From the NCBI GenBank assembly GCA_022708025.1, contig JAKIZM010000026.1:1-42561 (forward strand): 42,561 nucleotides of DNA. Reading direction: 5' to 3'. The stretch comes from Bacteroidota bacterium (lineage in GTDB: Bacteria > Bacteroidota > Ignavibacteria > Ignavibacteriales > Ignavibacteriaceae). Shown in pieces: positions 9,668 to 17,900 of the stretch. Position numbers and translations under genes: made by a program. The notes under the pieces were generated by a model. That model saw only the letters and a program-made list of their open reading frames with translations, was not told the DNA's origin and searched no databases. Position 1 is the stretch's first letter. Every line of letters starts with the position of its first letter.

Positions 9668-10459
9668 TTGGAATTAGGAATAAGAGGTAAAACTGCGCTG
9701 ATTACAGCCTCAAGTAAAGGCATTGGTAAAGCTATTGCTGAAGGTTTTGCAGCAGAAGGCTGTAATGTAGCAATCTGTTCCCGCACAAAAACAAATCTTA
9801 TTGAAACAGCTCGAGAAATAAAACTTAAATATGGAATAGAACCATTCTGGGGTATCTGCGATATCAGTCAGCAAAAAGATATTGATAATTTTCTAAGTGC
9901 CGTTCAAAAGCAGTTTGGTACTATTGATATCTTAGTTAATAACTGCGGTGGTCCGATCCCTGGTTTTTTCAAAGAATTATCTGAAGAAGACTGGGAAAAT
10001 GCTTATAAACAAGTGCTATTAAGCGTTATCAGGTTTACCAATTTTGTTTTGCCAAAAATGATAGAGCAGGAATGGGGTAGGGTTATAAATATCACATCTG
10101 TTTCAGTTAAGCAACCTGTACATAATCTGATGCTTTCTAATTCATTCCGTTCTGGTGTTACAGGTTTTGCAAAATCTCTAAGCAATGAAGTTGGTAACAG
10201 AAATATAACAGTAAACAATATAGCTCCTGGTTATACATTAACAAACAGAATTTATGAATTAGCAGTTAATCGTGGAAAAATTTCAGGTAAATCGCATGAA
10301 GAAATTTTAACTGATATGGTTAGAGATGTTCCTATGAATCGATTAGGCAGTCCTGATGAAATTGCAGCTATGGTGGTCTTTTTAGCTTCACAAAGAGCAA
10401 GTTATATTACCGGAACTACAATCCCGATTGATGGCGGATTAACAAAATCGTTGTTTTAA
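9668..10459 (+). CDS. Short-chain dehydrogenase/reductase-like protein with altered active site
   Basis: The 263-residue protein has the classical SDR fold. It starts ELGIRGKTALITASSKGIG (a TGxxxGxG-like NAD(P) motif with Ala at the second position), has NNCGGP in place of NNAG, and ends TGTTIPIDGG. The region that normally carries Ser-Tyr-x3-Lys reads TSVSVKQPVHN followed by SNSFRSGVTG. By alignment to the usual YxxxKAGV, Tyr is replaced by Ser157 and Lys by Arg161. This resembles the SDR subgroup annotated as beta-ketoacyl-ACP reductase-like that lacks the catalytic tetrad, so true reductase activity is doubtful. The start is a TTG at 9668, chosen because the typical SDR N-terminus begins there; no ATG fits. 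It lies 60 bases after ackA. Function unknown. Confidence 0.85.
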   Translation: MELGIRGKTALITASSKGIGKAIAEGFAAEGCNVAICSRTKTNLIETAREIKLKYGIEPFWGICDISQQKDIDNFLSAVQKQFGTIDILVNNCGGPIPGFFKELSEEDWENAYKQVLLSVIRFTNFVLPKMIEQEWGRVINITSVSVKQPVHNLMLSNSFRSGVTGFAKSLSNEVGNRNITVNNIAPGYTLTNRIYELAVNRGKISGKSHEEILTDMVRDVPMNRLGSPDEIAAMVVFLASQRASYITGTTIPIDGGLTKSLF

Positions 10460-10491
10460 TATTTATTGACTTACTGAGGATGGGAGTTTAA

Positions 10492-10526
10492 AAGAAAAAA
10501 ACCTCTCAACATAGAGAGGCTTTTTC
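10492..10526. terminator. Bidirectional terminator between convergent genes
   Basis: CCTCTC (10502-10507) pairs with GAGAGG (10514-10519) around a 6-nt loop. An A-run precedes the stem and a T-run follows it, so the element can end transcription on both strands: the SDR-like gene from the left and the STAS gene from the right. Confidence 0.85.
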
Positions 10527-10572
10527 CACTAACCAATGAACATTATGCTTCCCAAAAACTAAATTAATTATC

Positions 10573-10980
10573 TTAAACTAAAATTGGCGAACCATTTGCG
10601 AGGTAATAGTTCTGATCACCTCTTATCTCGAAACTCTTAATTGCTTCATCTAAAGTGTTATACATATTAAATACATTCAGAGTCCCAACTTTTTCCATCA
10701 ATGCCTTAGCTACTTCATCCGGTTTTACGATACGGATATCACCATTAATTTTTGCGCTTGATTTCAATGCTAAAACTAAAGCACCTAAAAAAGTGGAATC
10801 AATGAATTCACATCTGCTTATATCTACGATAATTTTTTGCTGCTTATGGGCAGAAATTAGCTCATCAAGGTTTTTCTTTAACACATTTGCTTCTCTATAG
10901 GTTGCACGACTTAAGTTAACAACTTGAATGACGATATCGTTAATATGCAGCCTTTCGAAATCTTCTGGAATCGCCCTCAT
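10573..10980 (-). CDS. STAS-domain protein (anti-sigma factor antagonist-like)
   Basis: A 135-residue, single STAS domain protein. Such proteins bind and sequester anti-sigma kinases in partner-switching regulation and are switched off by Ser/Thr phosphorylation. The key block is VDISRCEFIDSTFLGAL, with Ser62 in DST as the probable phospho-site. The usual Gly after DST/DSS is Phe here. The C-terminal part (VKPDEVAKALMEKVG, LDEAIKSF) matches the family, and about 15 extra residues follow. A strong Shine-Dalgarno (AAGGAGA) precedes the ATG at 10980, one of the best in the window, suggesting high expression. No anti-sigma factor or phosphatase gene is nearby, so the partner is unknown. Confidence 0.85.
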   Translation of the reverse strand: MRAIPEDFERLHINDIVIQVVNLSRATYREANVLKKNLDELISAHKQQKIIVDISRCEFIDSTFLGALVLALKSSAKINGDIRIVKPDEVAKALMEKVGTLNVFNMYNTLDEAIKSFEIRGDQNYYLANGSPILV

Positions 10981-11203
10981 AATTTTATCTCTCCTTAATT
11001 AAAATAAGATTATTATCCCCATTTTTTTGAAATAGTTTAAGCATGCACAAGGTAAAAAATGACAAAATTTGTTCCATACTTGTTATTTCAATTTTTATTA
11101 AATTTTGCATACGAATATTGAATATTGCCTCATTTTGATATGAAAAGTGATTTTCAATTTCATTTTGAAATCATAAAAATGAATAAATTTAGCCGTTTAC
11201 TTA
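10981..11203. promoter_or_regulatory. Divergent promoter region, STAS gene / hpnC, with repeats
   Basis: This 223-base region must carry the promoters of the STAS gene (minus) and of hpnC (plus). The hpnC side has a cluster of small repeats: TGAAAA (11141-11146) with TTTTCA (11151-11156) as a 6-bp hairpin, the direct repeat CATTTTGA at 11131 and 11161 (30 bases apart), and an imperfect hairpin at 11149-11172. They could be an operator or leader structure. The function is inference, and AT-rich DNA raises the chance background. Confidence 0.3.
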
Positions 11204-12073
11204 ATGCATCATTCATCAGATAATACCATCAATTATTTTAATTTGACAAGAGATCATTACGAAAATTTTCCTGTTGCCTCTTTTCTGATCCCAAAAAATT
11301 ATCGAAAAGAAATTGCAATTGTTTATTGGTTTGCAAGAACTGCTGACGACATCGCCGATGAAGGTGAGTTTAGTTCTAACTACAGACTTGAAAAATTAGA
11401 GCAATTTGAAAAACAATTTCTTGAATCAATAGAAAAAGGATCTGATCATCCAAATTTTAATTTGCTTTCATCGGTAATAAAAAAGAATAATTTATCAACT
11501 GATTATTTTACTGATCTGCTATCAGCTTTTAAGCAGGATGTAATAAAAACCCGATATAACAATTATCACGAAGTTTTGGATTATTGCAAGCGATCTGCAA
11601 ATCCGGTTGGCAGGATACTACTGGGATTATTTAAAGTTCACGATGCGGAAGCAATTAAATGTTCTGATAAGATTTGTACAGCTTTGCAACTCACTAATTT
11701 TTATCAGGATACATTGCTTGATTTTACAAAGGGGCGTATCTATTACCCGCAGGATGAATTGAAAATGTTTTCTGTCACCGAAAAAATGTTTGAGTTGAAA
11801 GAAAATAATCCTAATATTAAAGCGTTGGTAAAATATAATATTGAAAGAGTTCAGCAATTATTTGATGAAGGACGCGATATAAATAATTATCTATCCGGCA
11901 GATTCAAATACGAGATAAAATGGACTATATCCGGTGGTGAAAAAATTTTATCAAAGATCAGAAAAAATGATTTTAATGTTTTCGATTATCGTCCGGTATT
12001 GAATAAATTTGATTTTATTAAATTACTAATTAAATCTCTGTTTAATGGTAGATTCAGTAAAAGAAATATCTAA
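11204..12073 (+). CDS. hpnC: Squalene synthase HpnC (hydroxysqualene synthase)
   Basis: Trans-isoprenyl diphosphate synthase of the squalene/phytoene synthase family. In the HpnCDE route it converts presqualene diphosphate to hydroxysqualene. Both metal-binding aspartate motifs are visible: DDIAD at residues 48-52 (ARTADDIADEG) and QDTLLD further on (NFYQDTLLDFTKGRIYYPQ). Length is 289 residues. It is the first of three genes and its 3' end overlaps hpnD by 29 bases. The specific name rests on the hpnC-hpnD-hpnE order and the HpnC-like N-terminus (HYENFPVASFLIPK). A phytoene synthase role is unlikely in this context. The start ATG at 11204 has no clear Shine-Dalgarno. Confidence 0.9.
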   Translation: MHHSSDNTINYFNLTRDHYENFPVASFLIPKNYRKEIAIVYWFARTADDIADEGEFSSNYRLEKLEQFEKQFLESIEKGSDHPNFNLLSSVIKKNNLSTDYFTDLLSAFKQDVIKTRYNNYHEVLDYCKRSANPVGRILLGLFKVHDAEAIKCSDKICTALQLTNFYQDTLLDFTKGRIYYPQDELKMFSVTEKMFELKENNPNIKALVKYNIERVQQLFDEGRDINNYLSGRFKYEIKWTISGGEKILSKIRKNDFNVFDYRPVLNKFDFIKLLIKSLFNGRFSKRNI

Positions 12074-12887
12074 AAAAAGCAAAAGCAGTTTTTATTATGC
12101 TTTTAATCTTCTTCCTGAAGAAAAGCGCGAGGCTATGAATACTGTTTATGCATTTTGCAGAAAGACTGATGATATTGTTGATGAAAATCTCGATCCGACT
12201 GATATAAAATATGAGAAACTCAGAAAGTGGAGAATTGAACTAGAAAAAAGTTTTTCCGGTCACTCAGAATATATTTTACTGAATAAACTCGGAACTACAA
12301 TTTCTAAATTTAATATTCCTTTAGATCCGTTCTTTGAACTGATTAAAGGAATGGAAATGGATCTTCAAAAAGACCGTTATAAATCATTCGACGATCTTCA
12401 GCTTTATTGTTATCGTGTAGCTTCAACAGTTGGACTAATTTGTATTGAAATTTTTGGCTACAAACATTCTTCAACTAAACAATTTGCCATTGATCTTGGT
12501 ATAGCATTGCAATTAACCAATATTTTGCGGGATATAAGTAAAGATGCTAAGAATGGCAGAATATATCTTCCGCAGGAGGATTTAATTAAGTTCAATTATT
12601 CGGAATCAGATTTATTTTCATTTAATTACAATAATAATTTTCGCGAGCTGATGATTTATGAATCTTCAAGAGCAAAAAGCTATTTTAATTTAGCAACTTC
12701 CCATCTTAATCTTGAAGACAAAAAGACAATGTTTGCAGCCCGTGCAATGCAGCATATCTATTATAAAATTCTCGAAAAAATTATTGATAAAGATTACGAT
12801 GTTTATAATAATGAAATTAAAGTGAACAAAATTGAAAAGGTTGGAATAGCTTTAGGTGTTTGGGCTAAGTATAACTTAGTTTATTAA
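12045..12887 (+). CDS. hpnD: Presqualene diphosphate synthase HpnD
   Basis: Condenses two farnesyl diphosphates to presqualene diphosphate, the first step of the three-enzyme bacterial squalene route. The 280-residue protein carries the first aspartate motif DDIVD at residues 42-46 (CRKTDDIVDEN) and the second as LRDISKD followed by NGRIYLPQEDL. SSFYYAFNLLP near the start is typical of HpnD. The ATG at 12045 lies inside the end of hpnC (29-base overlap, different frame), which implies translational coupling. The stop abuts the hpnE start with no gap. Confidence 0.92.
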   Translation: MVDSVKEISKKSKSSFYYAFNLLPEEKREAMNTVYAFCRKTDDIVDENLDPTDIKYEKLRKWRIELEKSFSGHSEYILLNKLGTTISKFNIPLDPFFELIKGMEMDLQKDRYKSFDDLQLYCYRVASTVGLICIEIFGYKHSSTKQFAIDLGIALQLTNILRDISKDAKNGRIYLPQEDLIKFNYSESDLFSFNYNNNFRELMIYESSRAKSYFNLATSHLNLEDKKTMFAARAMQHIYYKILEKIIDKDYDVYNNEIKVNKIEKVGIALGVWAKYNLVY

Positions 12888-14171
12888 ATGAAAAAGTGCC
12901 TTATTATCGGCGGCGGAATTTCCGGACTTACCGCAGCATCCTATCTTTCTTCAAAAAAAATTAAAGTTACTGTTTTAGAATCTACACCAAAGCTTGGCGG
13001 CAGAGCTTATTCTTTTTTTGATCAGGAAACCCACACAAACCTTGATAATGGACAGCATATAATGATGGGCTGCTTTAAAGATTCATTAGCTCTGATTGAT
13101 CTCATTGCTGCAAAGGACAACTTCATTTTTCAGAACAAACTTAAGATAGAATTTTTGCACGAGAAATTCGGTAACATTCATCTCAACGCTAACAGATGGT
13201 TTTATCCGTTCAATCTACTTTCTGCTTTATTGAATTTTAAAGTTTTTAATTCTCAGGATAAACTTCAGTTATTAAAATTCCTGTTAATACTTCCATTTCA
13301 GAGCAAAAGAAAACTAAGTAACATAACTGTTAAACAATGGCTTATTGAATCAAATCAAACTGAAAATCTTATAAAATATTTTTGGGAAATAATTGGTATA
13401 GGTGCTCTGAATTCAGGTATAAATAAAGCCTCAGCTTTGTTGTTTTATGAAATTATAACTAAGATTTTTTTTCGCGGAAATTTTGCTTCTACTATCATAC
13501 TTCAGAAATATGGATTAAGTGAAAGCTTAATTAATCCACTGAGCGATTTTATAATAAAAAATGAAGGCGATATTCTGCTATCAAAAAAAGTTAGCAAATT
13601 ATTAATCGAAAAAAATATTGTTGTATCAGTTTTAGCCGGCGAGGAAAAGTTTAGTGATTATGATTATGTAATTTCAGCTATTCCGTTATATGCGTTGGAA
13701 AGAATAATTGATCTTAATATTCTGAACATTAAAAATCAGTTTGAGTATTCTACAATACTCAATATTCATTTGTGGATAGAAGGACTTAATCTAAAAGAAA
13801 AATTCTATGGATTTCTTGATTCACCTTTACATTGGATTTTTGTGAAGGATGAACATTTCAATATTGTTATCAGCAATGCAGATTATCTTACTGAGAAAGA
13901 ACAGAATGAAATTATGGAAATGGTTATCAGTGAATTGAAAAGATTTTTTCCTATCGCAGATGATGATGTAAAAAAATACAGGATAATTAAAGAAAAAAGA
14001 GCTACTTTTATTCCCAATAATAAAGTTAATAAGTTAAGACCGAAGACTGAGACTAACATAAAAAATTTATTTCTTGCCGGGGACTGGACAGATACAGGAT
14101 TACCAGCAACAATCGAAAGCGCAGTTAAAAGCGGAAGGATTGCAGCAGAAAAAGTTTTAGAAAATATTTAA
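12888..14171 (+). CDS. hpnE: Hydroxysqualene dehydroxylase HpnE
   Basis: FAD-dependent amine-oxidase-like protein that reduces hydroxysqualene to squalene, completing the HpnCDE route. The N-terminal dinucleotide-binding motif is IIGGGISGLTAA (Gly8, Gly10, Gly13), followed by LESTPKLGGRAYSF. The C-terminal FAD block is LFLAGDWTDTGLPATIESAV. Length (427) fits the family. The ATG follows the hpnD stop immediately (TAAATG), so the three genes form one tight operon. No squalene-hopene cyclase or other hpn gene is in the window, so the fate of the squalene is not shown. Related desaturases (CrtI-like) are the alternative family, but the operon decides. Confidence 0.92.
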   Translation: MKKCLIIGGGISGLTAASYLSSKKIKVTVLESTPKLGGRAYSFFDQETHTNLDNGQHIMMGCFKDSLALIDLIAAKDNFIFQNKLKIEFLHEKFGNIHLNANRWFYPFNLLSALLNFKVFNSQDKLQLLKFLLILPFQSKRKLSNITVKQWLIESNQTENLIKYFWEIIGIGALNSGINKASALLFYEIITKIFFRGNFASTIILQKYGLSESLINPLSDFIIKNEGDILLSKKVSKLLIEKNIVVSVLAGEEKFSDYDYVISAIPLYALERIIDLNILNIKNQFEYSTILNIHLWIEGLNLKEKFYGFLDSPLHWIFVKDEHFNIVISNADYLTEKEQNEIMEMVISELKRFFPIADDDVKKYRIIKEKRATFIPNNKVNKLRPKTETNIKNLFLAGDWTDTGLPATIESAVKSGRIAAEKVLENI

Positions 14172-14179
14172 GAAAAACT

Positions 14180-14674
14180 ATGAACGAAAAAGCAAAATAT
14201 TATATTCAGAAACTTCAACTAAAAAAGCATCCTGAAGGCGGATATTACAGAGAGATATATCGTGCCGCAGAAATGTTTTATGTTGATTCTCCTCCCAAAG
14301 CATTAAAACGAAATGTATCTACATCCATTTATTTTTTGCTGGGAGGTAAACAGATATCAAAATTTCACAAACTTAAATCAGATGAACAATGGCATTTTTA
14401 TGATGGTTCAGCAATTAGAATTTATGTGATCGATGAAAAAGGGAAGCTTACTGAACATTTATTAGGAGGAAATTTAACGAAAGGGGAATCTTTTCAGCTT
14501 ATAATAAAAAAACATAATTGGTTTGCTGCTGAATTAGTAAACAAACGGGGTTATGCATTAATTGGTTGTACAGTTGCCCCTGGTTTTGATTTTAATGATT
14601 TTGAACTTGCTGGTCGTAATCAAATGCTGATCGAATTTCCGCAGTACGCCGATTTGATAAAAAAGCTTACCTAA
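14180..14674 (+). CDS. Cupin domain protein, DUF985 (Cupin_5) family
   Basis: A 164-residue single-domain protein of the Cupin_5/DUF985 family (related to yeast YML079w). The family blocks are KLQLKKHPEGGYYREIYR, STSIYFLL, FHKLKSDEQWHFYDG, LGGNLTKGESFQLIIKKHNWFAAE and IGCTVAPGFDFNDFELA. The fold is a beta-barrel; several members bind a metal or a small ligand, but a general biochemical role is not established. It starts 8 bases after hpnE and is probably in the same transcript, although a link to squalene metabolism is not evident. Confidence 0.88.
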   Translation: MNEKAKYYIQKLQLKKHPEGGYYREIYRAAEMFYVDSPPKALKRNVSTSIYFLLGGKQISKFHKLKSDEQWHFYDGSAIRIYVIDEKGKLTEHLLGGNLTKGESFQLIIKKHNWFAAELVNKRGYALIGCTVAPGFDFNDFELAGRNQMLIEFPQYADLIKKLT

Positions 14675-14745
14675 AGTTTTAGAACTAAATAAACTACTGA
14701 AAATTTACCTTACTTTATTAAGATAAATTAAATATGTTATTTCCC

Positions 14746-14805
14746 AGAGAAAATTAGACTTAAATAAAATGTTGAATTTATAGTCCATTTTCTCTAATTT
14801 TTGCC
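14746..14805 (+). terminator. Hairpin with T-tract between the cupin gene and sprA
   Basis: AGAGAAAAT (14746-14754) pairs with ATTTTCTCT (14787-14795). A further 4-bp helix (GACT 14757-14760, AGTC 14782-14785) sits inside across a small internal loop, and the apical loop is 21 nt. TAATTTTT follows. It could end the hpn operon 72 bases after the cupin stop, or form part of the sprA leader. Confidence 0.45.
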
Positions 14806-14940
14806 GCAAAAATAAAAAATAGAGGAATCTTATCGAGAAATTTTTTACGATTATTTTTTTCACTTTATCAGGAAATTCGTATTAAACGCAAGAGAATAAA
14901 TTTCATAGCTGAAGCAATTCGGATTTTAATAGCTTCTTCT

Positions 14941-17900
14941 GTGATGTTTTATGCAGGTATCAATCTCGGTTTCGGTTCTGGCTATGAATCGCAGGTTAAT
15001 GAAGCAATGCTTCAGGCGGCTTGTTTTGAGTTTTTATCATCTCAACAATCATTTGAACTGCCGAATCAATTATCCCCTATACAACAATCTACCGTTCCTG
15101 ATAAACAAAAAGAAAATTTATCTGTTTTATTTAATGATTACTCTTATCCGGATTCTCCGATAGTTGCAATTGACGATTCCGTTCTTTTTATAAAAGAAGA
15201 TTCAATACATATTGCTGCTGATTCTCTTCATTTAACTGATTCAACCAAAATATCAGATCCATTTAGTAAGAATATAAAAGTTAATGAGGATTCTTTAAGA
15301 TTATTCAAAATGTCTTTAGATTCTACTGCACGTTTACAGTACTTCAGATATCAGCGTGAAGATCTTCCCTATACAACATTAGCTCAAAAAAAGAAATCTA
15401 AGTTCTTTGTAGAACCATCTCCAACATACAAAACCAGAAAAGTTACAATTGACTCAACCGGAAAGTATGTTGAGATACAGGATATTATTGCAGGTAAACC
15501 ATCAAAAATAATTCTTCGTGTTCCTCTTGAAGAATATATTGCAGCACGTTTGGAACTTGAAGAAAGAAAAAAATGGGAAGCACTTGGTTATGCTTATGAA
15601 CTTAAAGAATCAAAAGTAGGTTTAAGTGAATTAATAAAAAGTTTTACTGATTTTGAAATCCCGTTACCAAGTGTTGGTGTATTAAGCATTTTTGGTACTC
15701 CAAAGATAAGTTTAAAAATTGGTGGTGCAGTTCAGATTCATGGCGCCTGGAGAAATGAAACTACAGAAGGTGTTACTGCTTCACGATTGGGTAATACCAG
15801 AAATGAACCTGATTTTAAACAGCAGGTTCAGATAAATGTGAATGGTACTATTGGTGATAAATTAAATATTTCTGCTGATTGGAATACTGAACGAACATTT
15901 GAGTACGAAAATCAGTTAAAAATTAAATATACCGGATATGAAGATGAAATAATTCAGAGTATAGAAGCGGGAAATGTGTCTTTACAAACATCCCCGCTTG
16001 TAGGCGGCAGCGAAGCTTTGTTTGGAATTAAAGCTCATTTTAAAATGGGACCGTTTACACTTACAACTATTGCAAGTCAGAAAAAAGGTGAAACCAAAGA
16101 AGTACAAGTATCAGGCGGAACATCTGAGACTTCATTTCAGAAAAGAGCTTATGATTATTCAACAAATCATTTCTTTCTTGATACGATTTATGCTTCTCAG
16201 ACATTGAAGATTTTTGAAAATTATTATGGTAAACCTACTCCGGAGATCAGAAGTGATATGCTTGTTACTGATATTCAGGTCTGGAAATCCATTAATATAA
16301 TGACACCGAATAAAGCTAATGAGAGAAATGCAAATGTTTTTATTGATTTACGTGATGTAGGTGTAGGTGAGGTTTATCCCCAGAATTATCGTAATGACCT
16401 TTCTAATCCAACTCCCGGTAAAACTGATGCAAGCCGCTTTACTCTATTATCCGAAGGTGTGGACTATGTCGTTCATCGGGAAACAGGATTTATAACACTT
16501 AAAACAGCTATCAATGAAAATGATATCATTGCTGTAGCTTTCCGCCGGGAAAATGGTCCTGGACCTAATGATGATAGAGTATATGGTGAATTTTTAGTGC
16601 CCGGAAGTACTGATACAACAAGGCTTGTATTAAAAATGGTTAAACCTCGTAATCTGCAGCCTCAATATAAAATAGCCTGGTCCTTAATGTTAAAAAATAT
16701 TTATGCGCTTGGACCAAGAAATATTAAGAGAGAAGGTTTCGAATTTGATATTCAAAGAGAAGTTGAAGGACAGGAACCTGTAAGTGAAATTGGCACTATA
16801 AGATTCCTTAATGCATTCGGGCTGGACTTGCTTAATTCCAGTTCTCAGGCTCAGCCGGATAATATTTTTGACTTTCGTCCTGATATTACAATCTTTCCGG
16901 AAACCGGTGAAGTCATTTTCCCAACAATTGAGCCATTCGGAGCTAATCTTCCATCTGGATTAGATCCTGCTACTTATAGTTTTAATGAAGTTTATGATAC
17001 AACTAAGAATTTTGCTGCTCAAAAGAAATTAAAGGATAAGTGGATACTTGTTGGTAAAAGTAAAGGTACCTCAACAGCAATTTATCAATTAGGATTTAAT
17101 ATTGTAGAAAATTCGGTAAAAGTACTGTTAAACGGAAGAGAACTTTCTGCCGGCAGTGATTACTCAGTTGATTATAATACAGGTCAGTTAACTATCAGAA
17201 ATGATGCAGCATTAGTACCAGGAGCTGATCTTAAAATAACTTACGAACAAAACGATCTTTTTCAACTGGCATCAAAAACATTGCTTGGTGCACGTGGAAT
17301 TTATGAATTCTCTAAAAAAACCAAACTTGGCTTTTCAATTTTAAATTTAAATCAACAAACACTTAGTGATAAAGTCAGGATTGGTGAAGAGCCATTAAGC
17401 AATACAATTTATGGATTAGACTTTTCAACTTCAGCCGATTTACCAATTTTTACTAAACTACTCGATAATGTTTTTTCAACAAGAGAAATGTCCACCTTCA
17501 ATTTTACAGGCGAGTATGCATATATTGATCCGGATCCTAATACAAAGAAAAGTACAATACTTTCTGATAAAGGAAAAAGTATTGCATACATTGATGACTT
17601 TGAAGGAACAAAAAAGACCATCCCTATAGGGGTTTCATATACTGCTTGGAAAGATTTAAGTCCGCCTGATTCTTTAATATACAATCCCGGATTAACAAAA
17701 AAGGATTTAATGGATTTTAAAGGTAAATCCTTCTGGTTCACAGAAACTCCTTCAAATGTAACTGTTGATGATATTTATTACGGAAGGAAGCAGGTAGCCC
17801 GATCAGATCAGCAAGTTACTGTTATGGATTTTGTATTCTTACCTGATACACCCGGCACATATAATTACTCTCCACAGTTGCAGCCGCGTAACAGATCATG

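Noticed and set aside
17409..17741. Minus-strand reading frame inside sprA
   Set aside because: Antisense shadow of a clear coding region; composition follows the sprA codons.
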